DNA of 64,000 bases, from contig CAZBUB010000004.1 in assembly GCA_964494985.1 (NCBI GenBank), positions 18,106 to 82,105 on the forward strand. The letters run 5' to 3'. The translations under genes were made by a program, and so were the position numbers. Source of the stretch: CAZBUB01 sp964494985. GTDB taxonomy: Bacteria > Desulfobacterota > Desulfovibrionia > Desulfovibrionales > Desulfothermaceae. Position 1 is the stretch's first letter. Each line of letters starts with the position of its first letter. Of this stretch, positions 54,139 through 60,749 are shown piece after piece. The notes below the pieces were generated by a model that saw only the letters and a program-made list of their open reading frames with translations, ran no database searches and was not told the origin of the DNA.

Positions 54139-54798
54139 CTATATAGGCAAAAGCCAAGAGGCCAGTGTATAGATGACTGGAAGCACTACTTTTTGTATTA
54201 TTCCAGTTAGAAGCAGCAAAATAAGGATAATAAAGCCGTATTTGCTGATCTGCATGTAGCTCTGGGCCAGATGGGGGGGCAAAATGCCGGCTAGTATGTT
54301 GCTCCCGTCTAAGGGAGGGACTGGCAGCAGGTTGAACACTCCCAGACCGATATTGACCAAGACTCCTGCTTGGGCCATATACAGCACAGGTTGCACCAGG
54401 CCAGAGGCTGAAGAGTTGGCAGCATCTGGGCTTGCCCAAAGCAGGATATGGAATAGCAGGGAAAAGAGTATGGCTAGGATAAAGTTCACTGCAGGTCCGG
54501 CCACAGAGACCAGGATCATGCCCTGCCTGGGGTTCAGGAAATAGTTAGGGTTGACCGGTACAGGCTTGGCCCAGCCCACCTTGACCAGGAAGAGGGCAAT
54601 GGTACCCACGGGATCCAAGTGCTTGATGGGATTTAAGGTCAGGCGGCCTGCGTTTTTGGCTGTGGGGTCTCCCAGGAGATAGGCCACATAGCCATGGGCC
54701 ACCTCATGGAAGGTGATGGCCATGAGCACAGGCACCGCCAATATGGCTAGTTGCTGGATGAATGCTGCAGGGTCAAACATGGAAGACAGGGCTATCAT
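54139..54798 (-). CDS. Site-2 protease family metalloprotease (M50)
   Basis: A 219-residue membrane protein. Zinc ligands are in TFHEVAHGYVAYLLGD (28-43, HEVAH) and NLLPVPPLDGSNIL (about 155-168, the third ligand Asp). Four or more hydrophobic helices. The short form without PDZ is common. Start chosen at ATG 54798 after GGGA; an upstream start within the divergent promoter is less likely. gpmA starts 56 bases away divergently. Confidence 0.92.
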   Translation of the reverse strand: MIALSSMFDPAAFIQQLAILAVPVLMAITFHEVAHGYVAYLLGDPTAKNAGRLTLNPIKHLDPVGTIALFLVKVGWAKPVPVNPNYFLNPRQGMILVSVAGPAVNFILAILFSLLFHILLWASPDAANSSASGLVQPVLYMAQAGVLVNIGLGVFNLLPVPPLDGSNILAGILPPHLAQSYMQISKYGFIILILLLLTGIIQKVVLPVIYTLASWLLPI

Positions 54799-54854
54799 TA
54801 TATTCGTCCCAGGGCAAGGAAAAATTCTCTGTATGGAGTATAAGGAAGGGGTAT

Positions 54855-55544
54855 ATGGCACAGCTGATCCTGCTTAGGCACGGGCAAAGTCTCTGGAATC
54901 AGGAAAACAAATTTACAGGCTGGAGGGATGTGGGCTTGAGTCCCAAGGGAGAGCAAGAGGCTCGAGATGCAGGGAAAATGCTGGCTAAGGCTGGAATCAG
55001 GCCTGAGTATTGCTTTACTTCTTATCTTAAACGGGCGATCAAGACTTTGTGGCTTGTGCTGGAAGAAATGGATCTGGCTTGGCTGCCTGTGAAAAAGACC
55101 TGGAGGCTCAATGAGAGACACTATGGAGCTTTGCAAGGAATGGACAAGGACTTGGCAGTTGATAAATATGGCCAGAAGCAGGTAATGCAGTGGCGCAGGG
55201 GTTATAGAACGCTACCTCCAGCCCTGGAGAAGGATGATCTTGAAAACCCTGCCTTGGATTCCAGATATGTTGAGCTGGCAGAGCCGATCCTGGCTGAGAG
55301 CTTGGAGCTCACTGTGCAAAGGGTGTTGCCCTGCTGGCAGCAGCAATTGGCTCCGATCTTGAGTTCAGGCAAAGATCTCCTGGTCTGCGCACACGGCAAC
55401 AGTTTGCGTGGGCTTGTGATGCATCTGCGGCGTATACCAGAGGAGGAAATTCCTGAGTTTGAGCTGCCCACAGGCTTGCCCATGGTCTTGAGGCTGGACT
55501 CAGATCTCAAGCTCCTGGAGAGCTATTTTCTGCAGGAGGGCTAG
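54855..55544 (+). CDS. gpmA: 2,3-bisphosphoglycerate-dependent phosphoglycerate mutase
   Basis: A dPGM of 229 residues. The start MAQLILLRHGQSLWNQENKF carries the phospho-His RHGQS; the ATG at 54855 is preceded by AAGGAAGGGG. RHYGALQG (about 86-93), RRGYRTLPP (about 113-121) and AHGNSLRG (about 182-189) complete the active site. The enzyme works in glycolysis/gluconeogenesis with pgi. Confidence 0.96.
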   Translation: MAQLILLRHGQSLWNQENKFTGWRDVGLSPKGEQEARDAGKMLAKAGIRPEYCFTSYLKRAIKTLWLVLEEMDLAWLPVKKTWRLNERHYGALQGMDKDLAVDKYGQKQVMQWRRGYRTLPPALEKDDLENPALDSRYVELAEPILAESLELTVQRVLPCWQQQLAPILSSGKDLLVCAHGNSLRGLVMHLRRIPEEEIPEFELPTGLPMVLRLDSDLKLLESYFLQEG

Positions 55545-55599
55545 GGGCCTGTTTTTATAAGTCTGTGGCAAGAGTATAGCTCTAACTGGTCAGGAAACT

Positions 55600-56076
55600 T
55601 TATCCTTTCAGTTTGTTTTTAAGCTCCAGTTCAGCCTGCTTGCGCAGTCTGGCCTTTTGTCTTCGTTGTTCTTCCTGGGGACTTTGGATTGTAAGTCCGG
55701 GTACTGGCTGGGGCCGGTCCTGTTCATCTAGAGCCACACAGCAAAAATATCCGCTTGCTACGTGGCGCAGTTCTGCGCTGTAAAGCGCTTCAGCTTCGAC
55801 TCGAACTCCTATTTCCATAGAGGTCCGACCCACATCGTTGAGACTTGCCAGCAGCCAGAGCAGCTCGCCAACTCTGGCATGGGCCTGGAAGTCCACCCTG
55901 CGCACGCAGGCTGTAACCACTTTGCAACGGCAGTGCCTGATCCCGGTCAATCCTGCGGTACTGTCCATGAGACGCAGGATTTGACCTCCGTGCACAAAAC
56001 CATACCTGTTGGCATGGTGGGTACGCATTATCCGGCTCATCTGCATGCAGCTTTCAGCTACTGTCTTGTTGTGCAC
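55600..56076 (-). CDS. Acyl-CoA thioesterase, YciA/hotdog type
   Basis: A 158-residue hotdog-fold protein: RIMRTHHANRYGFVHGGQIL (14-33), with a Met-rich start. VHGGQIL, then MDSTAG where the catalytic Asp is expected. C-terminal basic tail. The acyl-CoA type is inferred. It follows the small selenoprotein by ten bases on the same strand, so the two are likely cotranscribed. Confidence 0.88.
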   Translation of the reverse strand: MHNKTVAESCMQMSRIMRTHHANRYGFVHGGQILRLMDSTAGLTGIRHCRCKVVTACVRRVDFQAHARVGELLWLLASLNDVGRTSMEIGVRVEAEALYSAELRHVASGYFCCVALDEQDRPQPVPGLTIQSPQEEQRRQKARLRKQAELELKNKLKG

Positions 56077-56086
56077 AGGCTGTCTC

Positions 56087-56293
56087 CTAGATTCTGTCGC
56101 ATCTGATGTCAGCCAGGGCTTCCTCCCAGGAGCTGTCCAGCTCAGAGATAAACTCTTGCAGGCTGTAGCTTGTTCCGCAGGACCTGCAGAACAGATCTGT
56201 CTTGATTCAACCCTTTTTTAAAAGTAATTTGCTTGCGCATTCAGGACAGAAGATCGCGGTTTGTCCGGAGCTTGCCTTGGACCAGAAAGACAT
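56087..56293 (-). CDS. Dual-CXXC small selenoprotein with in-frame UGA (Sec29)
   Basis: A 68-residue frame with one UGA (56209-56207, codon 29). With UGA as selenocysteine the product has two CxxC pairs around it: FCPECASKLLLKKGUIKTDL and FCRSCGTSYSLQEF, then SELDSSWEEALADIRCDRI. This matches the dual CXXC motif small (seleno)protein family as I recall it. AAGGAG stands eight bases before the ATG at 56293. The hairpin after the UGA has an apical AGGUC like the E. coli fdhF element. Function is unknown; likely metal or redox. Ordinary gene calling would miss it because of the stop. Confidence 0.9.
56171..56209 (-). promoter_or_regulatory. UGA selenocysteine codon with fdhF-like SECIS hairpin
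   Basis: UGA at 56209-56207; then 13 bases; then TGTTCTGCAG (56193-56184), apical GTC, CTGCGGAACA (56180-56171), a ten-pair stem with one G-U. The tip GCAGGTC...GC is nearly that of E. coli fdhF, where loop G and U contact SelB. The loop is about 23-26 bases past the UGA. Confidence 0.88.
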
Positions 56294-56500
56294 GAGCGAA
56301 CTCCTTCATAGCAGGGGTGTAAATGATGTGATATTCAATACAGATTTTGCAACTTACGGTCAACGCTCTCCCGGCTCAACTACGGTTGCCAAACACAGGT
56401 AAAGAGCCTGTCAAGCAGTCTGTTTGTCACTGGTCCATGGAGATTTGTTGGTATTTTAAGGATAGTTGACAAGTTGAACATAAGTGCGCATCAGGTAATA

Positions 56501-56989
56501 ATGAAAACAGCAGCCCAAGCACTGCAAAGCTTTTTTTCCAGTCGATTTTCCGGGATAGACAGTTTGAGCCTGGCCAGGCTCTGGCTATGCTGGCCCCAGG
56601 TTTTAGGCCCTGAGCTGGCTGAATTGGCCAGACCATTGGGGCATAGGGAGCGGGCTCTTATCCTGGGAGTAGAGGACAGCGTGGTCATGCAGGAGCTGTC
56701 CTATTACCAGCAGGATATTCTGGACAAGGTGGAGAATTTTCTGGGCTGGAGACCATTTGACAAGGTCAAGTTGGAGCTGTTAAATAATAGGGCTTCCTTG
56801 GACAAAGTGGGCCTGGAGCTGGACTGCAAGGAGAAAGTCTCTACAGCAGAGCTTCTACAGGAGCAAAAGGCTGAGCTAGATCTTGATCCTACTACTGCGG
56901 TGGGTTCCTGTTATCAGGCCTATAAAAGGATGCTCTCAGAGCTTGGCTTGCTAAGATCAAGTCCTAAGAACCAGGACCTTAATTCCTAA
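56501..56989 (+). CDS. DciA-like DUF721 protein
   Basis: A 162-residue protein with the DUF721 profile: LARLWLCWPQVLGPELAELA (about 25-44), a W..v.G..la pattern, then RERALILGVEDSVVMQEL (about 49-66). DciA loads the replicative helicase in bacteria lacking DnaC; assignment is by resemblance. A TTG at 56474 would add nine residues; ATG 56501 is preferred. The Rho-N protein follows by 23 bases. Confidence 0.72.
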   Translation: MKTAAQALQSFFSSRFSGIDSLSLARLWLCWPQVLGPELAELARPLGHRERALILGVEDSVVMQELSYYQQDILDKVENFLGWRPFDKVKLELLNNRASLDKVGLELDCKEKVSTAELLQEQKAELDLDPTTAVGSCYQAYKRMLSELGLLRSSPKNQDLNS

Positions 56990-57012
56990 GCACATAATAC
57001 AGGAGGATGAGG

Positions 57013-57366
57013 ATGGCTGATAACGAAAATATGACTCTGGAATCCCTTAATCTAAAAAAGCCCTTGGAGAAGATGACCGCTAAGGAGCTGCGAGAGCTAT
57101 GCATTGAAAAGATCCCGCAGATAACCGGTGCCTCAGGGATGAGCAAAGAGGAGCTGCTGCACAAAATCAAAGACTTCTTTGGCCTCTTGGATGATGAGCA
57201 GAAGGGCTCTCCATATAAGGATCAAATACTGTCCATCAAAAGGCAGATCAAGGAGCTCAAAGCCCAGAAGCAGGAGCTTTCTCCTGGGGAGAACAAAGAA
57301 AAAGAGCGCTTGCGCAAACGCATCAAGCAGCTCAAGCGGCAAACCAGACGCATGGCTGCCCAATAG
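57013..57366 (+). CDS. Rho N-terminal/SAP-like domain protein with coiled coil
   Basis: A 117-residue protein. LEKMTAKELRELCIEKI (about 18-34) and SGMSKEELLHKIKDFFGL fit a Rho-N/SAP helix-extension-helix, followed by a Lys/Arg/Glu-rich coiled coil (about 70-115). The ATG at 57013 is preferred over 57007 because AGGAGG then has proper spacing. Nucleic-acid binding is likely. Last backbone protein before the tRNA genes. Confidence 0.78.
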   Translation: MADNENMTLESLNLKKPLEKMTAKELRELCIEKIPQITGASGMSKEELLHKIKDFFGLLDDEQKGSPYKDQILSIKRQIKELKAQKQELSPGENKEKERLRKRIKQLKRQTRRMAAQ

Positions 57367-57382
57367 AGTTGGAAATTGTTCC

Positions 57383-57411
57383 TTGACAAATTTTCTTGTA
57401 TTTCATAAAAA
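57383..57411 (+). promoter_or_regulatory. Sigma-70-type promoter for the tRNA-Gln/tRNA-Glu operon
   Basis: TTGACA at 57383-57388 is exact. After 17 bases TAAAAA (57406-57411) is a fair -10. The first tRNA base is 15 bases beyond. Confidence 0.75.
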
Positions 57412-57425
57412 TTTCTTTCTGCAGC

Positions 57426-57499
57426 TGGGGGTTGGTCTAGAGGCAAGACGCCGGGTTCTGGCCCCGGTAACAAAGGTTCGAATCCTTTACCCCCAGCCA
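57426..57499 (+). tRNA. tRNA-Gln (anticodon CTG)
   Basis: Acceptor TGGGGGT pairs with ACCCCCA (57489-57495). Anticodon stem CCGGG/CCCGG encloses TTCTGGC, anticodon CTG. T arm AAAGG-TTCGAAT-CCTTT. Discriminator G and encoded CCA at 57497-57499. The leading U-A pair is typical of tRNA-Gln. Gln codons CAG are heavily used in the window. Confidence 0.97.
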
Positions 57500-57511
57500 T
57501 TATTTTATTGC

Positions 57512-57589
57512 GTCCCCATCGTCTAGCCTGGTCCAGGACACCGGCCTTTCACGCCGGCGGCAGGGGTTCAAATCCCCTTGGGGACGCCA
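57512..57589 (+). tRNA. tRNA-Glu (anticodon TTC)
   Basis: Acceptor GTCCCCA pairs with TGGGGAC (57579-57585). Anticodon stem CCGGC/GCCGG with loop CTTTCAC gives anticodon TTC. T arm CAGGGGTTCAAATCCCCT. Discriminator G, CCA encoded at 57587-57589. It is 12 bases after tRNA-Gln, one operon. The pair marks the border to accessory DNA. Confidence 0.97.
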
Positions 57590-57654
57590 AATTATTTCAG
57601 CAGGTTATATGTAATGATCTTGCTGCTGAGTGTCCGGACACAAAATGCGGACAC

Positions 57655-57693
57655 AAAATGCCTTTGAAAGCGATCCTTTCAGAGGCATTTTTT
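57655..57693 (+). terminator. Intrinsic terminator after the tRNA pair
   Basis: AAAATGCCTTTGAAAG (57655-57670), loop CGATC, CTTTCAGAGGCATTTT then more T. A long stem with one G-U or mismatch and a T tract. GGACACAAAATGC is directly repeated just before it. Confidence 0.9.
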
Positions 57694-57805
57694 ATTGGCT
57701 CCCTCCGCTCGCAGTTCCAAAGTTTAGCACCTTTGCCTATGGCTCTCCAAAGAGGCTTGCATCTGGCTTGAGCTGCTCCAGGCCCAGTCTCTGTGATGGA
57801 TCCTT

Positions 57806-58069
57806 GTGCGTAGAGAGCCTCGCCTCAGCTACCTGGAGGGCTACATGCGCCTGCGCGTGGACCTGGACACCAAGGGCAGGATCATCCTGCACGGCCTGGG
57901 CAGGCTGGAGCCCCACCACGCAAAGCGCGCCCTATGGGTCAGGGACACCTGCGACAGGCTGCTGCGGATGCAGCTGGATGCGCTCAAGAGGGGGATACAG
58001 CCCTCGGTACGCAAGCTGCTGGCGCATGGGAAGATTGTTATTCGGGGCGGGAGGTATGTCTTGCCTTGA
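57806..58069 (+). CDS. Small protein of unknown family, copy 1 (possibly 5'-truncated)
   Basis: About 87 residues from a GTG at 57806. From LSYLEGYMRLRVDLD onward it is about 85% identical to the second copy at 60270-60545. It shares GRIILHGLGRLEP, AKRALWVRDTCDRLLRMQ and SVRKLLAHGKIVIRGGRYVL. The copy's N-terminus differs from the second copy and an in-frame stop (GCG TAG) lies on the path from an upstream ATG, so its 5' end looks lost. I do not recognise the family. Basic, with high Arg and Leu. Confidence 0.6.
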   Translation: MRREPRLSYLEGYMRLRVDLDTKGRIILHGLGRLEPHHAKRALWVRDTCDRLLRMQLDALKRGIQPSVRKLLAHGKIVIRGGRYVLP

Positions 58070-58125
58070 GGTGCGCTCTGATGGAGCGGTTTTGTTGACT
58101 TTATTGGCCGGGTGAGGCAGAAAAT
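57823..58125. repeat. Direct repeat, copy 1 (partner 60298-60602)
   Basis: About 300 bases covering the small unknown gene and about 60 bases downstream (TTGACTTTATTGG, then TGAGGCAGAAAATT) are repeated at 60298-60602. The two copies stand in the same direction and enclose 2.2 kb with an IS remnant, a toxin-antitoxin pair and a BREX scar. Confidence 0.85.
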
Positions 58126-58391
58126 TTTTGACTTGTAACGTACCAGATAGCCTAAAACCACAGCTTGAGAGGCTTTCGTGTTCCTTGGAAGGTGGTTCCA
58201 GCCGTAACAGAGACATCATGACGGCACACAGAGCATCGAATCAAGTCTGTCCCGATCTTCCATTCTTTATGTGCTTCGCATATCGGGCAGGTAAAATCCT
58301 GCGGCTAACGAAGCTTGAAAAGATAGTCAATGCAAGCCTGTTCAGTAGAAAACCATTGGTCAAATTCTTGCGACGTTCGAGGATAATCCAC
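58122..58391 (-). pseudogene. IS1595-type transposase N-terminal remnant
   Basis: On the minus strand a frame from 58391 reads VDYPRTSQEFDQWFSTEQAC, then IDYLFKLR and, past a TAG (58307-58305), PQDFTCPICEAHKEWKIGTD, then IRCSVCRHDVSVTAGTTFQG with TRKPLKLWF, a second TAG (58154-58152) and AIWYVTSQ. The CPxC/CxxC zinc ribbon with SVTAGT and KPLKLWF is the N-terminus of IS1595 transposases. Two stops and truncation show decay. The catalytic domain is absent. Confidence 0.85.
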
Positions 58392-58667
58392 GCCGCCTGT
58401 CGGATGATTGGGAAATTGGCTTGTCATGAACCGGCTCTATCATAGGGTGAGCGAAGTGGATACCCACTTTCCAAAAATGGCGTTCTAGGGAAGTTTCAAG
58501 GCGCTGTTTCGGATTTTTGATGAATAAATTCAGTAAGTTGGATAGGCCAGGCCCCACACCACGGTTTATAAATCCCTGCATTCCGGCCATAAGGGCTTGT
58601 TTGTCTGGGGCTACTGATTTCATGTATTTGTCAAAGAGCATATCTGGAATTAGGTATCCATTATCTG
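58392..58667 (-). other. Unassigned stretch upstream of the IS1595 remnant
   Basis: A minus-strand frame from 58641 begins MLFDKYMKSVAPDKQALMAG and runs to HFAHPMIEPVHDKP near 58427 before passing into the remnant in a shifted frame. I do not recognise it. The codon choice is unremarkable. It could be the end of a gene joined to the IS fragment, or noise. Confidence 0.3.
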
Positions 58668-59030
58668 TTATTTCAACATCCCTCTAATTCGGAATCTTCC
58701 AGGCTCAACAACGGTAAATTTTCCTATAAGCTCAGTACCTTTCTTGATGATAAGTTCACATGCCATCCTGGCCATTGATTTACGAAAGTGCGATGGGTAA
58801 CGAAAAAAAATCACTCCTGAGATGATTGTACCATGAGCAAATACCCACTCGCCAAAATCCTTGTCTTCAGTTAAAAGCAATCGATTTTCATTTATGGCAC
58901 TTTGTAACACCACAAGATCGCTCACTCCAGGCATTTCTTCAGCAACAGCCTTAAGCTCACAATTTGCAGCACGCAGACTTCTAACTATGGCAAAATCGCA
59001 ACTTTCGTCAGCCAGTAACTTTAGCGTCAT
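58668..59030 (-). CDS. DUF5615 PIN-like toxin
   Basis: A 120-residue protein with the Mut7-C/PIN-like pattern: LLADESCDFAIVRSLRAAN (5-23), an Asp-rich nuclease motif, and LLTEDKDFGEWVFAHG (about 52-67). It is coupled with a DUF433 gene whose frame overlaps its start by 23 bases; this is the standard antitoxin-toxin layout. Function as RNase is inferred. Confidence 0.85.
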   Translation of the reverse strand: MTLKLLADESCDFAIVRSLRAANCELKAVAEEMPGVSDLVVLQSAINENRLLLTEDKDFGEWVFAHGTIISGVIFFRYPSHFRKSMARMACELIIKKGTELIGKFTVVEPGRFRIRGMLK

Positions 59031-59268
59031 TACCCTGTTTAAATCCTGTATTCAGCTCAAACCATGGCTCATTGCCTACTATATCAGCAGCATAAAGAAC
59101 AGCAGCCTGAATCGCCTCTTTGCTTAAATTGGGATAGCCATCCAAAATATCCTCCATTGTGCTTCCTTCACCCAGTTTGCGAACAATTAATTCCACAGGA
59201 ATTCGCGTCCCCTTGATAACAGGCTTCCCGCGAAGCACATCTGGATTAATATCTATCAAACCACTCAT
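59008..59268 (-). CDS. DUF433 antitoxin
   Basis: An 86-residue protein: INPDVLRGKPVIKGTRIPVE (about 6-25) and ILDGYPNLSKEAIQAAVLYA (about 42-61) are the DUF433 signature, a helix-turn-helix-like fold. ATG 59268 has GGAGG nine bases before; a TTG two codons earlier is less likely. It precedes the DUF5615 toxin. Confidence 0.88.
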   Translation of the reverse strand: MSGLIDINPDVLRGKPVIKGTRIPVELIVRKLGEGSTMEDILDGYPNLSKEAIQAAVLYAADIVGNEPWFELNTGFKQGNDAKVTG

Positions 59269-59462
59269 TATCAATTACCTCCTTCAAAATCTCATCGGGG
59301 TCGGACGCGTTCTATAAACTTAGGCTCCCTAAGTTTACAAATCCTGCCGGACTCCATTTGTATCACGGAATGGTCTCTGAGACCGTTATCTCTTTCTTGG
59401 AGCAAATAAAAAAGGCAATGACAGCTATACGCTACTAAAGCCTCCATCTTTTAGCTATTATG

Positions 59463-59492
59463 ATTTGACAGTGCTGTCAAATGCAATTTTTT
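59463..59492 (+). terminator. Perfect hairpin with T-run
   Basis: ATTTGACAG (59463-59471), loop TG, CTGTCAAAT (59474-59482), then GCAA and seven T. The stem is perfect over nine pairs. It would stop plus-strand transcription entering from the left, where no plus gene is now recognised; a relic or an operator are alternatives. Confidence 0.65.
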
Positions 59493-59690
59493 TCAGGGGT
59501 GCGACATGACACAAGTCGTTCTTGATTTTAGCCCTGCTGACTTTTCAGCCTTATGCCTTGGGCCAGTCGAATGCAATCAATAACCGTGATAGAACCCCCA
59601 TGTCTGAAGTGGGCACAACGAAGCATGAAAAAATGATTCGGGCAGAGACCCAGTTAAATACCCTGAAGGGGCCCGATTTAACAAGGCAGG

Positions 59691-59795
59691 CAAGGTCTGC
59701 CCCTACGGTTTTAATCGCATACACAGGCATCATCGAAGGTTTGAAAAATAAACGGATTCAGGTTGTGTTTGTAGGGGCGGACCTTGTGTCCGCCC
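59691..59795. repeat. Inverted GTAGGGGC-type repeat pair
   Basis: CAAGGTCTGCCCCTAC (59691-59706) is the inverse of GTAGGGGCGGACCTTG (59771-59786) with one mismatch. The right unit alone also folds: GGGCGGAC (59775-59782), loop, GTCCGCCC (59788-59795). Such GTAGGGGC units are found scattered in many environmental genomes. Confidence 0.65.
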
Positions 59796-59823
59796 GAAAT
59801 TGATTCGTGTAATTCCAATTCCC

Positions 59824-60090
59824 ATGAATATCACCCAGCTTCAGGACAATTTGCAAAGGCTATTTCACCAGGAAGACCATCGCCTGGTATTCTGGTTCGA
59901 TTCAGAGCAGGAGTTCGTGGAGTCCGTACCTGAGCTGGAGCTAGATGGTGTCCAGGTCCTGCACCTGGACCAGTGGGGCTCCCTGGAGCTGAAGATCAGG
60001 CTGGAAAGAGAGGATACCCATGGCAAATATCTGCTCTACGCCCCGTTCGTCGAGCCTGACTCGGAGCAGGAAGGATCCTGCTGCCCATGA
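59824..60090 (+). pseudogene. pglZ: BREX pglZ (brxZ) N-terminal remnant
   Basis: ATG at 59824. The 88 residues MNITQLQDNLQRLFHQEDHR, LVFWFDSEQEFVESVPEL and GVQVLHLDQWGSLELKIRLE with GKYLLYAPFVEPDSEQ match the start of BREX PglZ-type phosphatases, which are normally about 800 residues. Then the frame breaks into GSCCP and stops at TGA. The following base run is the end of brxL in another frame, so the gene was cut at about 60070 by a deletion. Not functional. Confidence 0.85.
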
Positions 60091-60209
60091 GCAGCGTGGG
60101 GGATATCCAGAGCATCCCTGGGGAGCTGTTTGCCAAGTTCCAGACCAGCTTTTACTCGGATCCTATAGATTCGGTGTTCAAGGGTAACCGTGCAATAAAA
60201 CCCATTTAA
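60072..60209 (+). pseudogene. brxL: BREX brxL C-terminal remnant
   Basis: In the second frame the sequence reads RILLPMSSVGDIQSIPGELF, then AKFQTSFYSDPIDSVFK up to 60180. I recognise this as the end of the BrxL/Lon-like protein, which usually finishes FYSDP.DAVFKALG. After FK the match stops and GNRAIKPI follows to TAA at 60207-60209. Since brxL follows pglZ in type 1 BREX operons, this is the far side of the same deletion. The ATG at 60087 is an accident of the remnant. Confidence 0.72.
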
Positions 60210-60269
60210 CGCTGCCGGCTAGATCTGCTATGGACTGGGGGTGGAGTAGCAGATTCAGAGAATAGCATC

Positions 60270-60545
60270 ATGCCTAGAGCAACCCTCCCCTTCGATCCCC
60301 TCAGCTACCTGGAGGGTTACATGCGCCTGCGCGTGGACCTGGACCCCAGGGGCAGGATCATCCTGCAGGGTTTGGGCAGGTTGGAGCCCCGCCACGCCAA
60401 GCGCGCCCTGTGGGTCAGGGACACCTACGACAGGCTGCTGCGCATGCAGCTGGACGCGCCCAAGAGAGAGATGCGGCCCTCGGTGCGCAAGCTGCTGGCT
60501 CAGGGGAGGATTGTTATTCGGCGGGGGAGGTATGTGGTGCCTTGA
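60270..60545 (+). CDS. Small protein of unknown family, copy 2
   Basis: A 91-residue basic protein from an ATG at 60270: MPRATLPFDPLSYLEGYMRL, RVDLDPRGRIILQGLGRLEP, AKRALWVRDTYDRLLRMQLD and SVRKLLAQGRIVIRRGRYVV. It looks complete, unlike copy 1 at 57806. No family was recognised. It lies just after the BREX scar. Confidence 0.65.
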   Translation: MPRATLPFDPLSYLEGYMRLRVDLDPRGRIILQGLGRLEPRHAKRALWVRDTYDRLLRMQLDAPKREMRPSVRKLLAQGRIVIRRGRYVVP

Positions 60546-60602
60546 TTTTGGAGGTGGGGGGCTGGTTTTATTGACTTTATTGGTCGAATGAGGCAGAAAA
60601 TT
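60298..60602. repeat. Direct repeat, copy 2 (partner 57823-58125)
   Basis: High identity (near 88% by eye) with 57823-58125 over the gene and its downstream TTGACTTTATTGG and TGAGGCAGAAAATT. Same orientation. See copy 1. Confidence 0.85.
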
Positions 60603-60660
60603 AAGAATATATGTTTATCAGGGTGCCGAGGTAGGCACAAGGTAGGGTTAAATGAAAGTT

Positions 60661-60716
60661 GGTATAACATGCAATTTTGCGTGTTGGGTGGAAACTTTAT
60701 AATTACTTGTTATGCC
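60661..60716 (+). other. attC-like site, left end of a cassette-like module
   Basis: GGTATAACA (60661-60669) and TTGTTATGCC (60707-60716) are nearly inverse; GCAATTTT and AATTAT between them give a weak inner pairing. The right core TTGTTATGCC is the exact inverse of GGCATAACAA at 61881-61890, as expected when a gene cassette is inserted at this core. No integrase is in the window. Confidence 0.45.
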
Positions 60717-60749
60717 CTTATGACACCCAATAAAACAGATGGTGATTAA

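Larger units (their letters stand above)
59269..59823. other. Non-coding interval before the BREX remnant
   Basis: I see no convincing gene in these 555 bases. They hold the promoter side of the DUF433 gene, a hairpin with T-run at 59463-59492, and a pair of inverted GTAGGGGC repeats at 59691-59795. An open plus frame at 59522-59803 has no family likeness. Confidence 0.5.

Noticed and set aside
58152..58307. In-frame stops in the transposase remnant as possible selenocysteine
   Set aside because: Both are TAG, not TGA, and the gene lacks its catalytic domain; decay explains them.
59522..59803. Plus-strand frame of 93 residues
   Set aside because: No family likeness, no RBS and it spans inverted repeats.
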